A program made the translations under genes and the position numbers. This document shows, piece by piece, positions 16,662 to 24,610 of a DNA stretch of 64,000 bases. Under the pieces are notes generated by a model. The model was not told the DNA's origin. It was given only the letters and a program-made list of their open reading frames with translations, and searched no databases. The DNA lies in NCBI RefSeq assembly GCF_013358405.1, contig NZ_CP054836.1, positions 1,488,001-1,552,000 on the forward strand, read 5' to 3'. Position 1 is the stretch's first letter; each line of letters starts with the position of its first letter. This DNA comes from Oricola thermophila. Its GTDB lineage: Bacteria > Pseudomonadota > Alphaproteobacteria > Rhizobiales > Rhizobiaceae.

Positions 16662-17029
16662 GAAATGTCTCCTGAATCGCTTCGGATCCATCTCGCCCGG
16701 AGGCTGCCCGGAGCGCCAATGAAGAATTCTCATCAGCGAGTGAGATCAATTCTGCTAGGCGACCATCTTCCACCGTCTTCTCCCTCAAAAGGGCGCATTC
16801 TCTGCCGCGAAATAGCAATCCGCGACCTGTAAGCTTCCCTCCAGGTTGGCAGTATCGCCTATTTTCCGCGGCCGGACTGACACGCCGGAACGGACATCCA
16901 GCGCGATCACGGCTCGGGTCGTGGATGACACACACAATCCTGCCTGACTGCCCTCAATTGCGGGATCATCCAAATGTCGACGTGCTGCCAGAACATGCGC
17001 GTCGTAATGCCGGCCTCCGCGCACCAAAT

Positions 17030-17050
17030 GTTGCACAGTTTGTTGTACAG
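17030..17050. repeat. Direct repeat GTTGCACAG / GTTGTACAG, 12-bp period (copy 2 of 3)
   Basis: The two units start at 17030 and 17042. A GTTGATTTT box follows at 17098, and a tRNA 3' end starts at 17130. The spacing of repeat, box and tRNA end matches the arrangement next to tRNA-Gly at 43911-44010 to within 1 bp. Confidence 0.6.
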
Positions 17051-17129
17051 AAATTGCAACTTTGAGCCCGCAGGAGTGCCCGATTTCTCGGAAGTTCGTT
17101 GATTTTCTTACATCTCTTGGAGGGTTTTT

Positions 17130-17152
17130 TGGTGGCGCCGAGGGGAATCGAA
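17130..17152 (-). other. tRNA 3'-end core without its tRNA (attachment-site remnant)
   Basis: On the minus strand 23 bases give exactly a tRNA 3' end: T-loop TTCGATT, T-stem half CCCCT, acceptor half CGGCGCC, discriminator A and CCA. The sequence before it does not pair as a T-stem, so only the 3' core is present. This is what site-specific integration into a tRNA gene leaves at one element end. The tRNA identity is not determined. Confidence 0.55.
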
Positions 17153-17183
17153 TATCTGGCAGAATATCCGGAAGTGCAATGAA

Positions 17184-18063
17184 CTAGGCCGTGTGGACGG
17201 ATTGGCTCGGCTATTGGCTTGAGGATTCCCGAAGCGTTTTCAATGTAATTCATGGAATGCCGACTGATTTGGAGGGTCGGCAATGTCCACGAGAATGACG
17301 GATGAGGATTGGGACAAGGCGTTGGCCGTGTTTCGGGCGGCGCTTCCCCGGCGCGGGGCCAAAGGCCGCGATGACCGGTTGTTCCTTGAAGCGCCGCATT
17401 ATTTCGCGGTTCACAATGTCACGTGGCGTGCGTTGCCGGAACGCTTCGGCAAAGGGAACAGCATCTGGAAACGGTTCGACCGGTTGAGCAAGGCCGGCGT
17501 ATTCGACGTGTTCCTTGATCATCTGGCGAATCTGAGCTCAGCGGCACATCTGGTCCAGATGTTCGACTCCACGGTGGTTCGCGCCCATGTCTCCGCAGCG
17601 GGCGCAAAAGGAGGCAGAAGAACCAGGCACTCGGCCGCTCGCGCGGCGGGTTCTCGACGAAAATCCATCTGAAAACAGACTTTGACGGCCATCCGATCGC
17701 TTTCGACCTGACCGGTGGCGAGAAGGGCGACGCGCCCCCTTCCCCGTCCTGCTTGCGCTCGGTCCCGATGTCGAACCACGCGCGGTGGTGGGCGACAAGG
17801 GATATGCCAGCAGGGCCAACCGGCAGGCTGCACGCCGCTGTGGCGCAATTGCCGTGATCCCGCACAAGGCCAATGAAAAGAGAAAGCCAGCACGCTTCAC
17901 AAACTCAATCTACAAGGGGCGCGCCCGCATCGAGCAGGCCGTCGGTAAACTGAAACGCTTCAAGCGGATCGCCCTACGCTGCGAAAAGACCAGACGCAAC
18001 TTCGCCTCTATCGTCGCCCTCGCCACCAGCTTCATCTTGATCAAATCCGTCCACACGACCTAG
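17184..18063 (+). mobile_element. IS5-family element (IS427-like), copy 2
   Basis: An 880-bp element bounded by CTAG on both sides, with inverted repeat GGCCGTGTGGACGGAT at the left and the matching GGTCGTGTGGACGGAT reading in from the right. It is the uninterrupted counterpart of the copy at 7431-9659, in the opposite orientation. The transposase has lost its frame (see the pseudogene entry). Confidence 0.9.
17283..18063 (+). pseudogene. IS5-family transposase with frameshift
   Basis: The first frame runs from MSTRMTDEDWDKALAVF to VVRAHVSAAGA. At an AAAAGG run near 17605 the conserved continuation KNQALGRSRGG lies in the -1 frame, compatible with the programmed -1 frameshift used by IS427-type elements. 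A further 1-bp loss near 17740 (in the GDAP..FPVLL region, compared with copy 1) shifts the frame again, so this copy is probably dead. The C-terminal half keeps VVGDKGYAS and ARIEQAVGKLKRFKR. Confidence 0.85.
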
Positions 18064-18327
18064 CAATGGTTCCCGGTTCCACGCACTTCGAAGAAGCCAA
18101 GCACTCGACAAGCCCCGCCGCGATATAGACTCGGCCGGACTTACAGGCTTGCGTGGTCGAATCGCCGTCCGTGCTTGCTACAAGCTAAAATGCCCAAGAA
18201 TCTTGCTCGACCTTGTGGCACCGAGTGGTCAGTTGTGCGGATAATTCATTCCGCCTTGGCACCCGTTGCGCCTCAAGAACCAAACCGCGCGCATCCATGC
18301 CGATGTCCACGTCCGCATAATCTCTCC
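18064..18327. other. Non-coding spacer between IS5 copy 2 and the amide operon promoter
   Basis: About 260 bp without a recognisable reading frame, RNA gene or repeat. The operon promoter and leader begin at its right end. Confidence 0.5.
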
Positions 18328-18355
18328 TTGACAGGATCGTTCGTCAAGCTAGGCT
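18328..18355 (+). promoter_or_regulatory. Predicted promoter of the amide operon
   Basis: A perfect -35 box TTGACA (18328-18333) is followed after 16 bp by TAGGCT (18350-18355) as a weak -10. Transcription would start near 18362 and run through the terminator at 18383-18421 before reaching the first gene. Confidence 0.55.
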
Positions 18356-18370
18356 AGCAAGCAAATATAC

Positions 18371-18421
18371 ATCGGCATTTGGGCCTCGCTGGGAATATTG
18401 TTGTTCCCATCGGGGCTTTTT
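18371..18421 (+). terminator. Leader terminator with overlapping hairpin, probable ANTAR antitermination site
   Basis: GCCTCGCTGGGAA (18383-18395) pairs with TTCCCATCGGGGC (18404-18416) with one mismatch and is followed by TTTTT, a strong intrinsic terminator only 19 bp before the first start codon. A smaller hairpin just upstream (GGC, hexaloop ATTTGG, GCC; 18374-18385) shares the 5' arm, so the two are mutually exclusive. This is the logic of ANTAR-controlled leaders. The AmiR-like gene of the same operon is the obvious binder (inference). Confidence 0.65.
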
Positions 18422-18439
18422 GTGTTTTGGGGAACGAGC

Positions 18440-19600
18440 GTGAGCGTTTATCCGATCGGCGTCTTGTTTTCATGTTCCGGCAGCTACAGCCGACCCGCCG
18501 AGCAGGGTTACAGCGGTGCGTTGGCGGCGGTGGCCGATATCAATGCGGACAGCAGCTTCCCGTTCCAGCTCAAAGCCCACCACGCCGACCCGGCGGGTAA
18601 TACCGATCGTTATGCCGAACTTTGTCGGGACCTGATCCGCAAGGCAGGAGCCCGACACATTGTCGGCTGCACCACATCCTGGAGCCGCAAGGAGGTGATT
18701 CCGGTGGTCGAGAAACTCGACGCACTCCTGTGGTATCCATGCGTCTACGAAGGTTTCGAGGTTTCAGAGAGCCTCGTTTATGTTGCTGCTTGTGCCAATC
18801 AGCACCTCGTACCTCTGCTCGACTATATCGTTCCACGCTTTGGTGCACGCGGCTTCCTGACCGGGTCCAACTACATTTGGGGCTGGGAAACCAACCGGAT
18901 TGCCCGCGATATACTCACCCGCTCCGGAGGTAGCGTTTTGGGCGAACGCTATGTGCCTATCGGTGACACGGATATCGGTCACCTGATTGCCGAAATTCGG
19001 GAGAAGCGTCCCGATTTCATTCTCAACAACCTGATCGGCGACACCTCGTATGCTTTCCTCGCAGCCTACCGGGCGCTGGGTCTCGAAGATCCCGCTTTCC
19101 TGCCAGAAAACCGTCCCGTCGTGAGCTGCAATCTGTGCGAAAACGAAACCACACGACTTGGGAAAAACGCTGCCGGGCACTACACGGTTTCCAGTTACTT
19201 CCGCTCCTTGGCAAGCGAGGAAAACGACCGCTTTGCAGCACGCATGAGCGCGAGCGCGCCGACACGCGTGGCTGATGCGTTCTTTGTTCAGGCTTACGCA
19301 GCCGTTGTTATGATCGCGGAAGCGATCCGGCGCACGGGCAGCGACGAGGCCCATGGTGTTCTGGAGGCGGTGCGCAGCACCGAAACCATGACGCCGCTCG
19401 GCTCCCTGCGTGTCGATCGCAGCACCAATCACGTCAGCCTTTGCGCGCATATCGGACGGGCAAAGGCCGACGGCGATTTCGAAATCATGCATCATTGTCG
19501 GGATTCCATCGCCCCGGACCCTTTTCTTACAGCGACGCCGCTCGATCGGCTCTATGCGGGTATCGACAATCATGCAGGCCGGTTGAGGGTGGTGAGATGA
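18440..19600 (+). CDS. AmiC-like amide-sensing protein
   Basis: A 386-residue periplasmic-binding-protein fold without a signal peptide, homologous along its length to AmiC, the cytoplasmic amide sensor of the Pseudomonas amidase operon. Matching segments include IGVLFSCSGSYS, GCTTSWSRKEVIPVVEKLDALLWYP near residues 75-100, YEGFEVSESLVY and GSNYIWGWETNRI. AmiC holds AmiR inactive until a short-chain amide binds. The start is GTG 18440 behind GGGGAACGAG; the open frame from 18398 starts inside the terminator loop and is rejected. It is translationally coupled (ATGA) to the AmiR-like gene. Confidence 0.9.
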   Translation: MSVYPIGVLFSCSGSYSRPAEQGYSGALAAVADINADSSFPFQLKAHHADPAGNTDRYAELCRDLIRKAGARHIVGCTTSWSRKEVIPVVEKLDALLWYPCVYEGFEVSESLVYVAACANQHLVPLLDYIVPRFGARGFLTGSNYIWGWETNRIARDILTRSGGSVLGERYVPIGDTDIGHLIAEIREKRPDFILNNLIGDTSYAFLAAYRALGLEDPAFLPENRPVVSCNLCENETTRLGKNAAGHYTVSSYFRSLASEENDRFAARMSASAPTRVADAFFVQAYAAVVMIAEAIRRTGSDEAHGVLEAVRSTETMTPLGSLRVDRSTNHVSLCAHIGRAKADGDFEIMHHCRDSIAPDPFLTATPLDRLYAGIDNHAGRLRVVR

Positions 19601-20214
19601 CCCCTTCCCTCGCCTACACACCAAATTTCGTTGGCTGGCGGGCACTGATCCTGCATCGGCCGCACCAGAACGTGGACGCGCTCATGACCCAGTGTGCGCG
19701 CATCGGCATTACGGCTGAACAGGCATGGCCCACGCTTGAGGATGCACAAGCGATGTACGACTTCGACGTACTGCTGATTGATGCGGACATGGGCTATGAT
19801 GAGCAGTTTCCTTGGGCACCGGGACTGGCGCCCATGCCGATCATAGCACTTATCGGATCGGAAGCGCCGGGTCGTATTGCATGGACCATAGGACAGGGAG
19901 CAGATGCACAGCTCCTGAAGCCCATAGGCAGCGCCGGACTTTACAGTGCGCTCGTCGTGGCAAGCCAAGGATATTTGCGGCGCACGTCGCAGACGAAGGA
20001 AATAGCCCGTCTGAAAGACCAGCTCGCAAAACGGCAGATCGTCGCCGAGGCGACAGCCATTCTAATGCTGAAGCGAAACTGTGATGCCGAAGCGGCCTAC
20101 AATCAACTTCGGAAAACGGCCATGACCGAGCGGCGCTCCATTGAGAAAGCTGCTGCAGCCATCGTGGCCGGTTTCAATACAGACGGACGGAAGAATGTCA
20201 CGAACGTTCGCTGA
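19597..20214 (+). CDS. AmiR-like antiterminator with ANTAR domain
   Basis: A 205-residue protein with an N-terminal receiver-like domain (about residues 12-125) and a C-terminal ANTAR RNA-binding domain. The latter shows EIARLKDQLAKRQIVAEATA, ILMLKRNCDAEAAYNQLRK and AMTERRSIEKAAAAIV near residues 138-195. ANTAR proteins bind paired hairpins in leader RNA and prevent termination. The pair with the AmiC-like gene and the terminator upstream of the operon make autogenous antitermination the likely control. The start overlaps the previous stop by 4 bp. Confidence 0.9.
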   Translation: MTPSLAYTPNFVGWRALILHRPHQNVDALMTQCARIGITAEQAWPTLEDAQAMYDFDVLLIDADMGYDEQFPWAPGLAPMPIIALIGSEAPGRIAWTIGQGADAQLLKPIGSAGLYSALVVASQGYLRRTSQTKEIARLKDQLAKRQIVAEATAILMLKRNCDAEAAYNQLRKTAMTERRSIEKAAAAIVAGFNTDGRKNVTNVR

Positions 20215-21085
20215 AACCGACACACAAGCCATGACACCCTCGGTTCCGGCACGCCTTCTGCGCAGGCCACTGGCGCTCGTGGGCCTGTTCATCATCGCGG
20301 TTGTGGTTCTGGCAGCGGTCCTTGCGCCGTGGCTTGCTCCTTACGATCCTTATGAACAGTTTTTCGAAGGACTGACGCTTGAAGGCGCGCCACTGCCTCC
20401 CAACGCGCAGTTCTGGTTCGGTACAGACCTTGTCGGACGAGATTTGCTCAGCCGCCTCGTATACGGCGCGCGCACATCCCTTGTGATCGGCGTTCTTGCG
20501 AATGGCATTGCAGTTGTTATCGGCTCGGTGATCGGTATCACCGCGGGCTACTTCCGCGGCTGGGTCGATACTGTGCTCATGCGGTTTACCGACCTGATGA
20601 TGGCATTCCCCGCGCTTCTACTCGCCATCGTGCTGGCGGCCATCTTCCGCCCCAGCCTGTGGATCGTGGCATTGGTAATCGCAATGGTGAACTGGGTGCA
20701 AATTGCCCGGGTCACCTATACGGAGACCCGCTCCATCGCCGAACGGGATTTCGTGATAGCCGAGCGCGCGATGGGAGCCGGCGCAGGGCGCATTCTCGTG
20801 CGCCATATCCTGCCGCATCTCCTGTCCACCATCATCGTCTGGGCTACGCTCGGCATCGCCACCACCGTGCTGCTGGAAGCCACCCTTTCCTTCCTCGGCA
20901 TCGGCGTCCAGCCGCCCATCCCCTCTTGGGGCAACATCATCTTCGAAAACCAGACCTACTTCACCTCCGCTCCCTGGCTCGTCTTCATCCCGGGTGCGGC
21001 AATCCTGGCGCTGGCGCTCGCCTTCAATCTGGTCGGCGATGCGCTTCGGGACATTCTCGACCCGACACAACAGGGAAGACACTGA
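20195..21085 (+). CDS. ABC transporter permease, DppC-like (amide operon)
   Basis: A 296-residue inner-membrane permease with an N-terminal helix, FGTDLVGRDLLSRLVYGART near residues 70-90 and an EAA loop around AERAMGAGAGRILV. The start is ATG 20195, inside the end of the AmiR gene and behind GGACGGAAG. It precedes the DppB-like gene with a TGATG overlap, the reverse of the usual B-C order. With the family-5 binding protein it forms a peptide-type importer. Confidence 0.9.
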   Translation: MSRTFAETDTQAMTPSVPARLLRRPLALVGLFIIAVVVLAAVLAPWLAPYDPYEQFFEGLTLEGAPLPPNAQFWFGTDLVGRDLLSRLVYGARTSLVIGVLANGIAVVIGSVIGITAGYFRGWVDTVLMRFTDLMMAFPALLLAIVLAAIFRPSLWIVALVIAMVNWVQIARVTYTETRSIAERDFVIAERAMGAGAGRILVRHILPHLLSTIIVWATLGIATTVLLEATLSFLGIGVQPPIPSWGNIIFENQTYFTSAPWLVFIPGAAILALALAFNLVGDALRDILDPTQQGRH

Positions 21086-22005
21086 TGGCTGCATACATCG
21101 CCCGCCGCCTCATCCAGACAGTTCTGATCCTGTTCGGCATCAGTTTCGTTACGTTTGTGCTCTTGTATCTCGTGCCAGCCGACCCTGCCCGCCAGATTGC
21201 GGGGCGTAGCGCAACCGCCGAGACAGTGGAAAACATCCGCGAGCAGCTGGGCCTCAACCTCCCCTTCTACCAGCAGTATCTGCGCTATCTGGGAGGATTG
21301 GTTCAAGGCGACCTTGGCCGCTCCTACCTGCAGAAGACAGAGGTATCAGCGCTAATTATCTCACGTCTGCCGGCAAGTCTGCTTCTAATGACCGGGGCTA
21401 TATTCTGCGAACTCCTCCTCGGTTTGACGATGGGCGTCGTCGCCGCTCTGAAGCGCAACACGCGCACCGATGATGCGCTCATGATTGCCTCCTTTGTTGG
21501 TGTATCCGCACCGCAATTCGTCATCGGTATCCTGCTGTTATACGTGTTCGCCGTAAAGCTCGGCTGGTTTCCTATCGGCGGCTACGGCACTTTCGCGCAT
21601 CTTGTCCTGCCCTCGGTTACGCTCGGGTTCCTGGGGGCCGGCTGGTATGCGCGGATGATGCGCTCCTCGCTGATCGATGTCCTGCGTCAGGATTACATCC
21701 GCACTGCGCGAGCTACCGGACTGCCGCGCACCAAGGTTCTGTTCGGCCACGCGCTTCCCAACGCCATTCTGCCGATCATCGCCATGATCGGCATCGACAT
21801 CGGGTTGTTCATGTCCGGCATCGTGGTCGTGGAAAGCGTTTTTGGCTGGCCGGGCATAGGTCAGCTTGCATGGCAGGCAATCCAGCGTGTGGACATTCCC
21901 ATCATCATGGGGGTCACGCTGGTCTCGGCCTGCGCCATCGTACTCGGCAATCTGCTGGCCGACCTCATAACACCCTTGATCGACCCACGGATCAAGTTGC
22001 GCTGA
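21085..22005 (+). CDS. ABC transporter permease, DppB-like (amide operon)
   Basis: A 306-residue permease with the DppB signature YLVPADPARQIAG near residues 27-40, the EAA loop near RTARATGLPRTKVLF and the VVVESVFGWPGIGQL motif. The start codon overlaps the previous stop. Its partners are the preceding permease and the double ATPase at 24611-26431. Confidence 0.92.
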   Translation: MAAYIARRLIQTVLILFGISFVTFVLLYLVPADPARQIAGRSATAETVENIREQLGLNLPFYQQYLRYLGGLVQGDLGRSYLQKTEVSALIISRLPASLLLMTGAIFCELLLGLTMGVVAALKRNTRTDDALMIASFVGVSAPQFVIGILLLYVFAVKLGWFPIGGYGTFAHLVLPSVTLGFLGAGWYARMMRSSLIDVLRQDYIRTARATGLPRTKVLFGHALPNAILPIIAMIGIDIGLFMSGIVVVESVFGWPGIGQLAWQAIQRVDIPIIMGVTLVSACAIVLGNLLADLITPLIDPRIKLR

Positions 22006-22051
22006 CGCAACGACAAACAAAGCGCCTCAACCAGAGAAAGGAACACTTGAA

Positions 22052-23671
22052 ATGAGAAAGCTTCTTCTTCTTAGCGTTGCTGCCATCGCCCTGAGCGCTG
22101 CGGCGCCCTCGAATGCTCAGGAAATCAAGCAGGGCGGTTCGATGACCGTCACCTACAAGGACGATGTCTCCACACTTGATCCAGCCATTGGCTACGATTG
22201 GCAAAACTGGTCGATGATCAAGTCGCTTTTTGACGGGCTGATGGATTATGAGCCGGGCACCACCCAGCTACGCCCGGAACTTGCCGAATCCTACGAGATT
22301 TCCGAAGATGGAACGGTCTTCACCTTCAAGCTGCGCGAGGGCGTAAAATTCCACAATGGCCGCGAGCTCACTGCGGAAGATGTGAAATATTCCATCGAGC
22401 GGGTGGTCAATCCCGAAACGCAAAGTCCAGGCGCCGGCTTTTTCGGTTCCATCAAGGGCTTTGAGGAAGCATCGGCAGGCGAAGCGGCAGGACTATCGGG
22501 AATCATCGTCGAGGATCCCTACACGATCCGCTTTGAACTTTCCCGGCCGGACGCCACCTTCCTGCACGTCCTGGCGCTGAATTTTGCCCATGTGGTGCCC
22601 AAAGAGGAAGTTGAGAAATACGGCGCGGACTTCGGCAAGCATCCGGTTGGCTCCGGCGCCTTCCGCCTCGCCGAATGGACGCTCGGCCAGCGGCTCGTCT
22701 TTGAGCGCTTCAAGGATTACTGGAACATCGGCGCACCGAAGCTAGATCAGATCATCTTCGAAGTGGGCCAGGAACCGGTCGTTGCCCTCCTGCGACTTCA
22801 GAATGGCGAAGTGGATGTCCCCGGTGACGGTATCCCGCCCGCAAAGTTTATCGAGGCAATGAACGATCCGGAACTCAAGGATCTCATCATACAGGGTGGA
22901 CAGCTTCACACCGGCTACCTGGCAATGAACACGAAGATCCCGCCCTTCGACAAGGTTGAGGTGCGCAGGGCGGTCAACATGGCGATCAACAAGGATCGCA
23001 TTGTACGCATCATCAATGGCCGCGCCGTGCCCGCCAACCAGCCACTGCCGCCGACAATGCCGGGCTATGCGGAGGACTATGAAGGTTATCCCTACGATCC
23101 TGAAGCAGCCAAGGCACTACTGGCCGAAGCGGGCGTCGCCGATGGCTTCGAGACCGAGCTCTACGTGATGAACACTGATCCGCAGCCACGCATTGCGCAA
23201 GCGATCCAGCAGGATCTGAAGGCTATAGGCATCAATGCGTCAATCAAGTCCTTGGCGCAGGCCAACGTGATTGCCGCAGGCGGAGAGGAAGATCAGGCAC
23301 CGATGATCTGGTCCGGCGGCATGGCCTGGATCGCCGATTTCCCCGATCCGTCCAACTTCTATGGGCCGATTCTTGGCTGTGAAGGCGCGGTTCCGGGCGG
23401 CTGGAACTGGTCTTGGTATTGCAATGAAGAACTTGATGCGATGGCAAAAGAAGCTGACGCCATGGTCGATCCGGCCCAGGCCGAGGAACGCATCGCGCTG
23501 TGGCGCGACATTTATCTGAAGATCATGGAGGACGCGCCCTGGGCGCCGATCTTCAACGAGGAACGCTTCACCATCCGTTCCGCGCGCATCGGCGGTGACG
23601 ACAGTCTGTTCGTCGATCCGGTGCACATTCCGGTCAACTACGACGAGGTATACGCCAAAGATGTGCAGTAA
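22052..23671 (+). CDS. Solute-binding protein, family 5 (amide operon)
   Basis: A 539-residue secreted protein with a Sec signal peptide (about residues 1-23, ending SNAQE). Family-5 features are FTFKLREGVKFHNGRELTAE near 87-106, AEDVKYSIERVVNP and the later AVNMAINKDRIVRIINGRAVP. It is the periplasmic receptor of the amide operon importer. The context of AmiC/AmiR and a formamidase suggests an amide or amidated peptide as ligand (inference). Its stop overlaps the start of the formamidase gene. Confidence 0.92.
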   Translation: MRKLLLLSVAAIALSAAAPSNAQEIKQGGSMTVTYKDDVSTLDPAIGYDWQNWSMIKSLFDGLMDYEPGTTQLRPELAESYEISEDGTVFTFKLREGVKFHNGRELTAEDVKYSIERVVNPETQSPGAGFFGSIKGFEEASAGEAAGLSGIIVEDPYTIRFELSRPDATFLHVLALNFAHVVPKEEVEKYGADFGKHPVGSGAFRLAEWTLGQRLVFERFKDYWNIGAPKLDQIIFEVGQEPVVALLRLQNGEVDVPGDGIPPAKFIEAMNDPELKDLIIQGGQLHTGYLAMNTKIPPFDKVEVRRAVNMAINKDRIVRIINGRAVPANQPLPPTMPGYAEDYEGYPYDPEAAKALLAEAGVADGFETELYVMNTDPQPRIAQAIQQDLKAIGINASIKSLAQANVIAAGGEEDQAPMIWSGGMAWIADFPDPSNFYGPILGCEGAVPGGWNWSWYCNEELDAMAKEADAMVDPAQAEERIALWRDIYLKIMEDAPWAPIFNEERFTIRSARIGGDDSLFVDPVHIPVNYDEVYAKDVQ

Positions 23672-24605
23672 CTGCGATTACACGATACACGGCCACCATC
23701 ACCATTATGGGTGGGATCATTCGATCCCGCCCGCGGACCGGGTCGCTCCCGGTTCCACGCTGGAGTTCACGTGCCTTGATTCCGGCAACGGCCATTTCAC
23801 GCCCGACAGCACGGTGGCCGATGTTGCGACTCTGGACTTTTCGAAGGTCAACCCGGTCACTGGGCCCATCTATGTCGACGGGGCTATGCCCGGCGATGCG
23901 CTGAAGGTGGAGATCCTCTCCTTCAAGCCTTCAGGCTTCGGCTGGACGGCGAACATCCCCGGCTTCGGGCTGCTTGCCGACCAGTTCAAGGAAGCTGCCC
24001 TCACGCTGTGGACCTACGAGGCCGACACCCTTGCCCCTGCACTTTTCGGCAAGCATGGCAAGGTGCCGCTGAAGCCATTCGCTGGCACGATCGGCCTCGC
24101 GCCCGCCGAACCGGGTCTGCATTCCGTGGTTCCGCCCCGGCGCGTGGGCGGCAACCTGGATATCCGGGACCTTGCCGCCGGCACCACGCTCTATCTGCCG
24201 GTTGAGGTGGAAGGGGCGCTGTTCTCCATCGGTGACACCCACGCCGCGCAAGGCGACGGGGAGGTGTGTGGCACGGCTATCGAGAGCGCAATGAATGTGG
24301 CACTGCGGCTTGACGTCGTGAAAAACGCCAACCTTGCCACGCCGCGGTTCACCACTCCGGGGCCGGTGACCCGCCATCTCGATTCCGACGGATATGAGGT
24401 AACCACCGGCATCGGGGCAGACCTCATGGAAGGAGCGAGGGCCGCGGTCTCGGGAATGATCGACCTGCTGTGCGCTACGAGGGGCATGACCCCAGAGGAA
24501 GCCTACATGCTTTGTTCGGTGTGCGGAGACCTGCGGATCAGCGAAATTGTCGATCAGCCCAACTGGGTGGTTTCCTTCTACTTCCCGCGGATCGTTTTCT
24601 CGTGA
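23661..24605 (+). CDS. Acetamidase/formamidase family amidohydrolase
   Basis: A 314-residue cytoplasmic enzyme of the FmdA/AmdA family, which hydrolyses short amides to the acid and ammonia. Visible hallmarks are GNGHFTPDSTVADV near residues 47-60, GGNLDIRDL near 158 and the strongly conserved GDTHAAQGDGEVCGTAIE near 185-203. The start is ATG 23661, overlapping the binding-protein stop. The open frame from 23595 is a shadow. It sits amid an amide-sensor-controlled importer, which supports uptake and hydrolysis of an amide for carbon or nitrogen. Confidence 0.92.
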   Translation: MCSNCDYTIHGHHHHYGWDHSIPPADRVAPGSTLEFTCLDSGNGHFTPDSTVADVATLDFSKVNPVTGPIYVDGAMPGDALKVEILSFKPSGFGWTANIPGFGLLADQFKEAALTLWTYEADTLAPALFGKHGKVPLKPFAGTIGLAPAEPGLHSVVPPRRVGGNLDIRDLAAGTTLYLPVEVEGALFSIGDTHAAQGDGEVCGTAIESAMNVALRLDVVKNANLATPRFTTPGPVTRHLDSDGYEVTTGIGADLMEGARAAVSGMIDLLCATRGMTPEEAYMLCSVCGDLRISEIVDQPNWVVSFYFPRIVFS

Positions 24606-24610
24606 GGCCA

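Larger units (their letters stand above)
16662..17183. other. Non-coding stretch with attachment-like sequences
   Basis: No convincing gene was found; an 83-codon frame on the minus strand at 16785-17036 resembles nothing known. The right half holds the GTTGCACAG repeat (17030-17050) and a tRNA 3' core (17130-17152) annotated separately. Confidence 0.6.

Noticed and set aside
16785..17036. 83-codon minus-strand frame
   Set aside because: No recognisable family, no ribosome-binding site, and it runs into the attachment-like repeat.
7316..17152. Treating the tRNA-like cores at 7.3 and 17.1 kb as the two ends of one island
   Set aside because: The cores derive from different tRNA 3' ends (TTCGAATCCCCAGC versus TTCGATTCCCCTCG), so they cannot be an attL/attR pair.
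18398..18439. N-terminal extension of the AmiC-like gene starting with TTG
   Set aside because: It begins inside the terminator loop and has no ribosome-binding site; GTG 18440 matches the AmiC N-terminus and is well placed.
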